Below are positions 39,768 to 47,790 of a DNA stretch of 64,000 nt, one piece after another. Source of the stretch: Rhodocyclales bacterium (GTDB taxonomy: Bacteria > Pseudomonadota > Gammaproteobacteria > Burkholderiales > Rhodocyclaceae); the NCBI GenBank assembly GCA_016235765.1, contig JACRIZ010000043.1, positions 43,021-107,020 of the forward strand, read 5' to 3'. The notes beneath the pieces were generated by a model. That model did no database searches. It was not told the origin of the DNA and worked only from the letters and a program-made list of their open reading frames with translations. Each line of letters begins with the position of its first letter. Position 1 is the first letter of the stretch. The position numbers and the translations under genes were made by a program.

Positions 39768-40895
39768 ATGGCGATCGTCGTCTTCTGGCTGGCCGTACTC
39801 TTCATCGCCTACACCTACGTGGGGTATCCACTGGGCGTGTGGCTGCTTGCGCGGAGGCGGCCGGAGGAGACCCCGGAGCAATTGGACGCTTGCGACTGGC
39901 CACCGATTACCGTGGTCATTGCGGTGTACAACGAAGCGCAACGTATTGCGAGGAAGATCGCGAATCTCAGGAATCTGGATTACCCGCAGGAAAAGATGAG
40001 CATCCTGTTCGTCTCCGATGGCTCGACCGATGCGACCAATGAACTGCTTGCCAAGGCATCGGGAATTTCCTGGCATGCCTATGCAGAGAGAAGAGGAAAG
40101 CCGTATGCTCTGAACTGCGGACTCCAGAGGGTCGGCACCGAGATCGTCGTGTTTTGCGACGTTCGGCAGGAAATCGAGCGCACCGCCTTCAAGCATCTCA
40201 TCGGACGGTTGGTGCAGCCAGGGGTCGGGGCGGTCAGCGGGGAACTTGTACATCGCGATCCGCAAAGCCATGTTGCTGCCAACATCGGTCTTTACTGGCG
40301 CTACGAGAAGTGGATTCGCAGGTCCGAAAGCCGCGTTGCGTCCTCGATCGGCGCGACCGGCGCCCTCTACGCGATCCATCGCAGCGACTTCGAGCCGTTG
40401 GCCGAGGACACGATTCTCGACGACTTCGAAATACCCATGGCAGTCGTCCGTCGGGGACGACGGAACGTATTCGAGCATCGTGCGATATTCTTCGATGAAC
40501 TCCAGCAGGATACCGCCGGCGAACGGAAGCGAAAGGTACGGACACTGACTGGAAACTATCAGGCATTCTCGCGGCATCGGTGGCTGTTTTCGCCGCGGCA
40601 GAATCCCGTCTTCGTTCAGTTCATGTCCCACAAGGTATTTCGTCTGCTGGTCCCATATGCGCTGATGCTTGCATTGGGGGCGTCCCTTGCCGCGGAGGGC
40701 TGGTTCTATGCCGGCATTGCAGTAGTCCAGGTGGCCTTCTACACGATTGCGATTGCCGGTTCGCGCGCAGCGCGGATGCGTAGCAACAGGATCGTCAGCT
40801 TTGCAGTGGTATTTCTGGAGCTGAACTGGGCGGCGGTATTGGCTTTGGTCAATTTCCTGTCGAGCCGCACGGATGCTAAGTGGGAGAAGACATGA
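39768..40895 (+). CDS. Membrane glycosyltransferase family 2
   Basis: 375 residues. An N-terminal helix (VVFWLAVLFIAYTYVGYPLG), then a GT-A domain with VVIAVYNEAQRIARKIANL, FVSDGSTDAT, the metal-binding FCDVRQE (usually DxD) and a KVRTLTGNYQAFSR region, followed by two or three C-terminal helices. GATGALYAIHRSDF resembles the processive/hyaluronan-synthase-like group. It starts three bases after the deacetylase stop, with GGGGCGG upstream. Confidence 0.88.
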   Translation: MAIVVFWLAVLFIAYTYVGYPLGVWLLARRRPEETPEQLDACDWPPITVVIAVYNEAQRIARKIANLRNLDYPQEKMSILFVSDGSTDATNELLAKASGISWHAYAERRGKPYALNCGLQRVGTEIVVFCDVRQEIERTAFKHLIGRLVQPGVGAVSGELVHRDPQSHVAANIGLYWRYEKWIRRSESRVASSIGATGALYAIHRSDFEPLAEDTILDDFEIPMAVVRRGRRNVFEHRAIFFDELQQDTAGERKRKVRTLTGNYQAFSRHRWLFSPRQNPVFVQFMSHKVFRLLVPYALMLALGASLAAEGWFYAGIAVVQVAFYTIAIAGSRAARMRSNRIVSFAVVFLELNWAAVLALVNFLSSRTDAKWEKT

Positions 40896-41683
40896 ACTCC
40901 CTGGTGGTATTCATGTACCACGGACTGTACCGAGGCGATCGGGAGCTTGACACTATCGATGCTTCGGAACGGCCATACGCGATCTCGCTGGAGAAGTTCG
41001 AGCAGCAACTCGATTCTCTCGCCCGGTCCGGGATTCCGGTGCTCGATCCCGATTCGCTCACGACCGGGGCAGTCTTGCGGGGCGGGGTGGTGCTTACATT
41101 TGACGACGGCCACGAGAGCAACTTTCGTCATGCGCTGCCGATACTCGCCGATCGGGGAATCCGTGGCGCGTTCTTCGTGACGAGCGACTTCATCGGCAAG
41201 CGCCCTGGTTACTGCAGTTGGATGCAGATCCGGGAAATGGCAGACCGCGGAATGCTTATTGGCTCCCATGGGCGCACCCACCGGTTCTTCGACGACATGA
41301 CGGCCGAAGAGGCGGAGTCGGAGCTCCGTACGTCCAAGGATGCAATCGAGCAGGCTATCGCGAGTCCCGTCCGGCAGATATCGTTTCCCGGCGGCCGCTA
41401 CCGCGGCGATCAGATCGCGATCGGAAGGCGGGTTGGGTATCAACTATTCCACTCGTCGAGGATCGGGGCGACCGCGCCGCAGCGTGTCTCTACAGGCGCC
41501 GTTCTGTGTCGTATCCCGATTCGGCGCACCACGACGGACGAAGCCTTCGACGCCTACGCCCGGGCGGATTCGATGACCCTGCTACGGGCCAGATTCCTGG
41601 CGGGGGCAAAGCAGGGCATCCGCTACCTGATGGGAAATCGCTTGTACCATCGCCTGTATGAGAGGGTCGCCGGACGTGGTTGA
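40892..41683 (+). CDS. Polysaccharide deacetylase (CE4/NodB) 2
   Basis: 263 residues. LVVFMYHGLYRG, VVLTFDDGHESNFRHALPIL (Asp pair about 76), GSHGRTHRFFDDM (His-x3-His about 130) and QISFPGGRYRGDQ are all intact. It is more compact than the other two deacetylases. The ATG at 40892 overlaps the preceding stop as ATGA and follows GGGAGAAGAC; the 3' end overlaps the polymerase gene by 26 nt. Confidence 0.88.
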   Translation: MNSLVVFMYHGLYRGDRELDTIDASERPYAISLEKFEQQLDSLARSGIPVLDPDSLTTGAVLRGGVVLTFDDGHESNFRHALPILADRGIRGAFFVTSDFIGKRPGYCSWMQIREMADRGMLIGSHGRTHRFFDDMTAEEAESELRTSKDAIEQAIASPVRQISFPGGRYRGDQIAIGRRVGYQLFHSSRIGATAPQRVSTGAVLCRIPIRRTTTDEAFDAYARADSMTLLRARFLAGAKQGIRYLMGNRLYHRLYERVAGRG

Positions 41684-43130
41684 ACGTTCACCAGGAACCC
41701 TGGTCGAGGGTACGATTCCCGAATCGAGTTTCGGCGGGCCGGAGTTCCGGGCGACTCTGCGGCTGTTGATGCTGCCGGCACTCCTGGCCGCGATGGTTGT
41801 ATTGGGCGTGCCCTTGTCGGGGGGGGCTCTGTACGCATTTGCTCTCATCGCTTGCGTGCCTGTGCTGCTGGCATTGCCGCGCAACCCCGAGCCCTTGTTG
41901 GCATTGTTCGTCTTGTATTTGCCCTTGTGCAAGAGCTATGCGATCCCGATCGCGCCAGGCATCAACGGCACCAACATGTTTGAAGCCGGTTTGCTCCTGG
42001 CGCTGATGTTCTCCAGGAGTCGGGGGCGCGAGGCGCCAATCGTTGACAAGCCCCTGCAATGGCCAGTCGCGCTCTGGGCGTTCCTCTCGTTGCTTTCCTT
42101 CGTTACGACAATGGAGCGCGTCGGCGTCGGCGAGGTCGTCATCGGTTACGCCTATTTGCTGAAGGCGTGGCTGGATCAGTTCATCGTGTTCTTTGTCGTT
42201 GGCGCGCTGATCAGTGACCGCAGCATGGCACGTCGGGTCATCATCTACCTGATGATCGGTACCATCCTGGTCATGTTCATAGGCTTCCAGGAATGGCTTG
42301 ATTCGCGGTTTCTGGATAGCATCGAAAAGTCGCGGCTGCTCGGACCGCAACTGCAACCCAACGATTTCGGCGCTTACCTGACCTACTCCGCGGGACCTTT
42401 TATCGGCCTGTTCCTCGTCAACTGGACAAGATGGCGTTCCTGGTTTCTGTTGGCATATTTCATCGTCCTCGCCCGGTTGACCCTGGCAACATTCTCCCGG
42501 GGAGCCTATATCGGACTCGGCGCGGCTCTGCTGGCCGCAACCTACGTTCGAAGCAAGCTGCTTCTCATCTTCGCCATCGGGCTGGTATTCGGGCTGATCA
42601 ACTTTGAACCAGCACTGATGCCGGAGTCCATGAAGGCCCGCGTCGGGCAGACAACTGGCGAAGCCGAATCGGCGGAGGAACTCGACAAGAGCTCCGGGAC
42701 CAGGATCGTTCTATGGGATGCGGCCATTGCCATGACACTGGAAAGGCCAATACTTGGTCACGGATTTGCATCCTTCCCGATGATGAAAGGCAAGTACACC
42801 GAAATTCCGGTTGAGGAGTCCGACAACCACAATATGTTCCTGTACATTTGCTCGCAAATGGGTATCCCGGCCCTGGCGGTCTTCCTCTTTTTGATTTGGC
42901 GAACCTACGTGTGCGGAGCCAGGCTATTTCGCTCATCGGCGAACACATTCGACAAGTCCATTGGCCTGGGCGCGGTAGCAATCGCTGGCGGCATTATTGG
43001 CGTCAACATGTTCGGCAGTCGAATGGTCGACATTGCGGTCTCGGGATATTATTGGGTCTATCTCGCCGCATTGGCTGCATTGCTTGGAAAGAACAATGCT
43101 TCTTCGCATACTCCGGGGAGACCCTCGTGA
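41658..43130 (+). CDS. O-antigen ligase/polymerase family membrane protein (Wzy-like)
   Basis: 490 residues with about 11-12 transmembrane helices. The O-antigen ligase/polymerase Wzy_C region (about 250-400) includes FSRGAYIGLGAALLA, a periplasmic loop with RVGQTTGEAESAEELDKSSG and GHGFASFPMM, and SDNHNMFLYICSQMG, with the conserved His of the family in the last segment. In this context it most likely polymerises flipped repeat units; ligation is the alternative. The next gene starts at GTGA over its stop. Confidence 0.85.
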   Translation: MRGSPDVVERSPGTLVEGTIPESSFGGPEFRATLRLLMLPALLAAMVVLGVPLSGGALYAFALIACVPVLLALPRNPEPLLALFVLYLPLCKSYAIPIAPGINGTNMFEAGLLLALMFSRSRGREAPIVDKPLQWPVALWAFLSLLSFVTTMERVGVGEVVIGYAYLLKAWLDQFIVFFVVGALISDRSMARRVIIYLMIGTILVMFIGFQEWLDSRFLDSIEKSRLLGPQLQPNDFGAYLTYSAGPFIGLFLVNWTRWRSWFLLAYFIVLARLTLATFSRGAYIGLGAALLAATYVRSKLLLIFAIGLVFGLINFEPALMPESMKARVGQTTGEAESAEELDKSSGTRIVLWDAAIAMTLERPILGHGFASFPMMKGKYTEIPVEESDNHNMFLYICSQMGIPALAVFLFLIWRTYVCGARLFRSSANTFDKSIGLGAVAIAGGIIGVNMFGSRMVDIAVSGYYWVYLAALAALLGKNNASSHTPGRPS

Positions 43131-44305
43131 CAACCTTGCCCGACACGCGACCGCTGGTCGTCCATCTGATCGATGAACTTCCACCTGACGGTGCCGAGCG
43201 TCTGGTCGTCGACATACTTCGGTATCCGAACCCGCGATTTCGCTACGCAGTGGGTTGCGTAATCCGTGGCGGCGTCCTGGAAGACGAGCTGCGGGCAATG
43301 GGCGTCCCCGTCGTCGTCTTCGGGAGACGTGGACGTCTCGATATCGGCCTGATCTTTCGACTGGCCCGGTGGATGCGTCGCGAGCAGGTGAAGGTACTCC
43401 ATACGCACCTGTTCACCGCCGATACTTACGGGCGGATTGCGGCGCGCATCGCGGGGGTCCCGGCCATATTCTGCACGGTGCACAATATCGTCAACCCGTG
43501 GAAGGGCCGGATCCATGCGGCGATCGATTGGCTGCTCGCACGGATTTCGACCCGTGTCATCGGGTGCACCGACGAAGTCGCGGAGGTGCTCAAGACGCGT
43601 GACCGCCTTCCCGCCGCACGAGTCGTCGCGATTCGAAATGGAATCGACTTGCGCCGTTTCCAGTCGATTTCGGGCGCCGGCGTCCGTGAGGAGTTCGGCA
43701 TACCTCCTGATCGGCTCCTGCTCGCGGTAATAGGGCGTCTGCATCCGCAGAAGGCCCATCTCGATTTGCTGCAGGTCTTTGCCTCGCTCCGCCCCGAGGT
43801 CAGAAGCAAATTCGCCTGCCTGATCGTCGGCGACGGCGATCTTCGCCAGACACTGGAGGAAGAGACGGCGCGCCTGGGCTTGCAGGAGCAGGTGATATTC
43901 ACCGGCTTGCGACGCGACGTTCCCCGTCTCTTGTGCGCGTTGGATCTGTTCGTAATGTCGTCGCGCTGGGAGGGACTGCCGATCGCCTTGCTCGAGGCGA
44001 TGGCCTGCGGCGTGGCCCCGTTGTCGACCGCCGTTGGCGGTGTCCCGGACGTAATTGAGAATGGCGTCAACGGCATACTCGTGGACGCCGGCGATGCCCC
44101 CGCAATGGCGGCCAAGCTTGCCTTGCTGATCGAGGATTCCGCGCTGCGCTTGCGCCTGGGGCGACAAGCGCAAGCGGACGTGTTGCGCCGCTATGACGTG
44201 CTTCGCACCGCCGAGGCGTACGACGCGCTCTATCGCGAGGCGCTTGGCATTGCCGGGCAAGTCGATGCCCTGAAGCCGATAGGCGCGATTGCGGCGAACG
44301 ACTAG
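43127..44305 (+). CDS. Glycosyltransferase family 4
   Basis: 392 residues, GT-B. N-terminus VVHLIDELPPDGAERLVVDI; VLHTHLFTADTYGRIAARIAG; second domain with LAVIGRLHPQKAHLDLLQVF, IVGDGDLRQTLEEETARLGL and the EX7E motif SSRWEGLPIALLEAMACGVA. The GTG at 43127 overlaps the polymerase stop and follows GGGGAGACC; the track start at 42848 lies inside the polymerase gene. Confidence 0.9.
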   Translation: MTTLPDTRPLVVHLIDELPPDGAERLVVDILRYPNPRFRYAVGCVIRGGVLEDELRAMGVPVVVFGRRGRLDIGLIFRLARWMRREQVKVLHTHLFTADTYGRIAARIAGVPAIFCTVHNIVNPWKGRIHAAIDWLLARISTRVIGCTDEVAEVLKTRDRLPAARVVAIRNGIDLRRFQSISGAGVREEFGIPPDRLLLAVIGRLHPQKAHLDLLQVFASLRPEVRSKFACLIVGDGDLRQTLEEETARLGLQEQVIFTGLRRDVPRLLCALDLFVMSSRWEGLPIALLEAMACGVAPLSTAVGGVPDVIENGVNGILVDAGDAPAMAAKLALLIEDSALRLRLGRQAQADVLRRYDVLRTAEAYDALYREALGIAGQVDALKPIGAIAAND

Positions 44306-44306
44306 C

Positions 44307-45179
44307 ATGGGTATCGGTGGGGTGTTGCTCAGGCGACTGGCGGGAGCGGCGTTTCTGCCGGGTGCCTGGCTGCAGAGCAGATTCCAAGGTGGCATCCGCA
44401 TCCTGATGTATCACCGCGTTTCGCCAGCACCCGTCTATGACCAACTCACGGTAACCCCCGAGCGATTCGCCAGGCAAATGGAATATCTCCGTCGCCACTG
44501 CCGAATCCTCGGTCTTGCCCAGGCCGTCGACGAACTGCGAAGCTCCGAGTTCGTGCGGTCGGGAATCGTAGTCACTTTTGATGACGGCTACCGAGACAAT
44601 CTGGAGTTTGCGCTACCGATATTGAGGCGATTCGAAATTCCGGCAACCATTTTTGTCACTACCGCGTTCTGCGACCAGACGGCACGCCATCCGCGGTATC
44701 CGGAGAGTCCGGAACGTCTGCATCTCGACTGGCATGAGGTGCGTGAACTTGCCAATACACCGGGTATAAGCATCGGCTCCCACACGTTGACCCACCCGTA
44801 TTTGTCCCGAACAACGGATACCCAGGCATCGGTCGAGATTTGCTCGAGCAAGGACAGGCTGGCTTCGGAGGTTCAAGGGCCGGTGGACTACTTCTGTTAC
44901 CCCTCCGGTGACGTTACCGAGCGCGAGCAACAGATGGTCCAGTCGGCCGGGTATCGTGCGGCGGTCACCGTTGCGCCGGGTGTTAACGCTTGCGGCGTGG
45001 CGCTGCATGCTTTGCGAAGAACCGAAATCACGGATCGCGACGGCGTTGTCGATCTCTTCATGAAGGTGAAGGGTGCATATGATCCGATCCACCGGCTGCT
45101 CCATTGGCGCCGGCGCCGGAGTTTTGCGAAAGCGGCGACTGCCGCGCGTCTTGGAGTGGCATCGGGAGCGAACAAGTGA
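44307..45179 (+). CDS. Polysaccharide deacetylase (CE4/NodB) 3
   Basis: 290 residues. ILMYHRVSPAPVYDQLTV, VVTFDDGYRDNLEFALPIL (Asp pair about 92), ISIGSHTLTHPYLS (His-x3-His about 155) and YFCYPSGDVTEREQQM are intact. It is third in the series of deacetylases placed after glycosyltransferases in this operon. It starts just after the previous stop; TTG at 44289 is the track start. Confidence 0.88.
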   Translation: MGIGGVLLRRLAGAAFLPGAWLQSRFQGGIRILMYHRVSPAPVYDQLTVTPERFARQMEYLRRHCRILGLAQAVDELRSSEFVRSGIVVTFDDGYRDNLEFALPILRRFEIPATIFVTTAFCDQTARHPRYPESPERLHLDWHEVRELANTPGISIGSHTLTHPYLSRTTDTQASVEICSSKDRLASEVQGPVDYFCYPSGDVTEREQQMVQSAGYRAAVTVAPGVNACGVALHALRRTEITDRDGVVDLFMKVKGAYDPIHRLLHWRRRRSFAKAATAARLGVASGANK

Positions 45180-46306
45180 GAATCCTGTATCTGATGACGG
45201 AACCCCTCGGGATTGGCGGAGTTCAGTCCGACCTCCTGACACTCAGTGAAGATCTGACCAAGCGCGGACATGAGGTGCATGTGGCGGCAATGTCGGGCGT
45301 GCTGCTCGATGAAATCAAGGCCAAGGGCGCCAGGCATGTCGAGATCGATTTCCATTTTCGCGGGATCTTTGCCTTCGTCAAGGCCGTCAGGCTCTTGCGG
45401 CGATGCGTGCGCGAGCAGGAAATCGAGCTTGTGGCGCCGCAATCGGTACGCTCCACCGTCGTTGCATATTTCGCGCTGCGCTTGCTGCCATTCGGCTATC
45501 GGGTCAGGGCCACGGCGCGGCGGGTTCCGATTGTCACGACAATTCACAATATCCATAACCCGATCCATTTTCGCTATGCCGGTGCCATTCTGGAGCGCTG
45601 TGCGGATTACGTGATTTTTGAATCCCACTATGAGCGTAACCGCTTGCTGAAGAGCGGCCTCGACGAAGCAAAATCGACCGTGATCCACAGCGGTATCGAC
45701 ACCGACCGCTTCGTACCAGGGCTGCGCGCCGATTCGCTGGAAAAGCGCTACGGCCTCGATAAGGAGACTCACTTCGTTTTCGGTATCGTGGCCAGACTCT
45801 CGGAAGAAAAGGGGCACCGGTACCTGGTGGAGGCATTCAGGCGGGTGGTTGGTCGAATGCCCAACGCCAGGCTGATGATTGTCGGCGACGGGCCGCTGCT
45901 GGATGAGACCGTACGCCAGGTTGAGTCGCTGGCGCTGACCGGGACGGTGATCTTCACGGGGCTGCAACGCGATATTCCCGAATATCTCGCGTTGTTCGAT
46001 ACGTTCGTTCTTTCATCCACGCGGGAATCGTTTCCCCTGGCTGCGCGTGAAGCCATGGCGGCAGGAAAGGCCGTGATCGCTCCCCGCATTGGCGGGTGTC
46101 CGGAAGTGGTGGACGACGGTGTAACCGGATACCTGTTCGAGTCCGCCAACGTCGGCCAGCTCGCAGACTGCATGCTTCGCCTCGCGGAGAACGGTCAATA
46201 CCTCCAGTACGGTCGTGCTGCGCGCGAACGAGTTGAGCGGCTCTTTTCGCGGCGATCATGGGTCGACGGCGATGAAGATGCATATCTGCGTTGGTTGGCA
46301 AAATAG
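45176..46306 (+). CDS. Glycosyltransferase family 4
   Basis: 376 residues, GT-B. MRILYLMTEPLGIGGVQSDLLTL; acceptor-domain segment TARRVPIVTTIHNIHNP; donor domain FGIVARLSEEKGHRYLVEAF, MIVGDGPLLDETVRQVESLA and STRESFPLAAREAMAAGKAV with the EX7E glutamates. The GTG overlaps the deacetylase stop and follows GGGAGC. A fourth GT for repeat-unit assembly after 37581, 39768 and 43127. Confidence 0.9.
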   Translation: MRILYLMTEPLGIGGVQSDLLTLSEDLTKRGHEVHVAAMSGVLLDEIKAKGARHVEIDFHFRGIFAFVKAVRLLRRCVREQEIELVAPQSVRSTVVAYFALRLLPFGYRVRATARRVPIVTTIHNIHNPIHFRYAGAILERCADYVIFESHYERNRLLKSGLDEAKSTVIHSGIDTDRFVPGLRADSLEKRYGLDKETHFVFGIVARLSEEKGHRYLVEAFRRVVGRMPNARLMIVGDGPLLDETVRQVESLALTGTVIFTGLQRDIPEYLALFDTFVLSSTRESFPLAAREAMAAGKAVIAPRIGGCPEVVDDGVTGYLFESANVGQLADCMLRLAENGQYLQYGRAARERVERLFSRRSWVDGDEDAYLRWLAK

Positions 46307-46323
46307 TCCCGACACTCTTGTAT

Positions 46324-47703
46324 ATGGCCATTAACTCTGTTCGATTGCCTACGCTCAACGCAAAGGCGGTAGCCAGGTTCCCGTTGCTGCCGTGGTTGCT
46401 GGTGGGCTCCGCGTCTCTCGCCGTTGCGCTGGGTCTGGTTGTTCGGCGCTATCCTCCGTCGTTCTGGCTGGACCAGCCGGCTGCAGTCGCCAACTCGGGG
46501 TTCTGTGCCGGAATGGTGACGGACAAGCTGCCGCATCCGATGTCCAGTGTGCCGAAACCCGCAATGGGTGTCCCGTTCGTCGATCCGGCATTCGGCACCA
46601 GGGTGATACGGATCACCGACGTACAGGCTGAGACCGGATTCGTGGGCGGACGGGTGCCGATGTATTCGACGGTGCCGGCCTGGAATGCCGACGAGTCCTA
46701 TCTCATCGTCTTTCAGACGCATGCGTATTCGCAATCCGGCTTGCGGTCCCGGCACCTGCTGTATGACGGGAAGACCTACCAGTTCATCAGGGAACTCGAT
46801 ATCGGTCCGGCCGACGTCGAACACGTCTATTGGGATAGCAAGGATCCGGACGTACTTTACTACCCGTTTACCTACGAGGCCTCGGGGCGGCCGATTCGCC
46901 AACTCGTCAAGTATCACGTCGGATCGGGGCAAAGGGAAGTGCTGGAAAATTTCGCTTGCCCAGGCACGCTCGATTTTGGTCATCCGAAGTACATGGCCTG
47001 GGACGGGAGTCGTATCGGAATGCGGTGCCGGGGCAGGTACCCCGCTGCGGAGACCTTCGTTTTTGATCTATTGGCGTCGCGCGAAAGTCCGCGCATCAAC
47101 AGTCCCAGGGACATCGGCATCCAGGTTGCTCCGAGCGGCAAGTTGGGGATGTTCGGTTCATCGGTCATCGATCTTTCCTCGATGACACCGGTGCGGACGT
47201 TGAAGACCAACCCATGGGAGCACGGAACATTGGTCCCGACCGCTGGCGGCCAGGATGCCTTCGTTTCTGTTCAGTTTGACGGCAATTACATTGGTACGCT
47301 CATGCTGGAGAACCTCCAGACGGGGGGAGTCCGGGAGATCATCGGCAAGAAGACCGGCTGGCGGTCATATCCCCCGGTGACGACCCACATCTCCACCACG
47401 GCCTTCCAGGCGCGCGGCTGGGTGGCGGTTTCGATCGAAGGCGAACATGCCGGACGGAATGTTCTGGACCAGGAGCTCGTGATTGCGAACGTCGATACCG
47501 GCGAGGTTTGTCGAGCGGCACATCATCACTCGCGCAGCACGAGCGGACCGCGCGGCTATTGGGCAGAGCCCCATGTGGTGATCAGCCCGACGGGAACGCG
47601 CCTGATGTTCGGCAGCGACTGGGGCGGCGGTACCACGGTCGATACCTACATCGTAGAGTTGCCGGGATACACCAAAGGCCGTAGCCGCGCAACAGCCAAG
47701 TAG
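46324..47703 (+). CDS. Membrane-anchored beta-propeller protein, TolB/oligogalacturonate-lyase-like
   Basis: 459 residues. One N-terminal membrane helix (about 20-40) and then an extracytoplasmic domain of repeated four-strand blades: VPAWNADESYLIVFQT, LDIGPADVEHVYWDSKDPDVLYY, EHGTLVPTAGGQDAFVSVQF and SPTGTRLMFGSDWGGGTTVD. The whole domain is similar to the C-terminal half of the convergent lipoprotein gene. The PxxSPxGTRxxFxSDW element recalls TolB and PL22 oligogalacturonate-lyase propellers, but catalytic residues cannot be assigned. It lies last in the plus-strand EPS operon, 17 nt after a GT gene. No clear Shine-Dalgarno sequence. Confidence 0.7.
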   Translation: MAINSVRLPTLNAKAVARFPLLPWLLVGSASLAVALGLVVRRYPPSFWLDQPAAVANSGFCAGMVTDKLPHPMSSVPKPAMGVPFVDPAFGTRVIRITDVQAETGFVGGRVPMYSTVPAWNADESYLIVFQTHAYSQSGLRSRHLLYDGKTYQFIRELDIGPADVEHVYWDSKDPDVLYYPFTYEASGRPIRQLVKYHVGSGQREVLENFACPGTLDFGHPKYMAWDGSRIGMRCRGRYPAAETFVFDLLASRESPRINSPRDIGIQVAPSGKLGMFGSSVIDLSSMTPVRTLKTNPWEHGTLVPTAGGQDAFVSVQFDGNYIGTLMLENLQTGGVREIIGKKTGWRSYPPVTTHISTTAFQARGWVAVSIEGEHAGRNVLDQELVIANVDTGEVCRAAHHHSRSTSGPRGYWAEPHVVISPTGTRLMFGSDWGGGTTVDTYIVELPGYTKGRSRATAK

Positions 47704-47746
47704 GCAGAGTTGGCGCTGCGAAACGTAACTCGGTAGATCACTGCTG

Positions 47747-47775
47747 CTGGCGGCCCGCAATCGCGTGGCCGCCAG
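47747..47775. terminator. Inverted repeat between the convergent propeller genes, candidate bidirectional terminator
   Basis: CTGGCGGCC (47747-47755) and GGCCGCCAG (47767-47775) form a perfect 9-bp stem with an 11-nt loop in the 87-nt gap between the two stops. No T-run follows on either strand, so a factor-independent terminator is plausible but not assured. Confidence 0.5.
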
Positions 47776-47790
47776 ACAAGCAGAGCGGTC

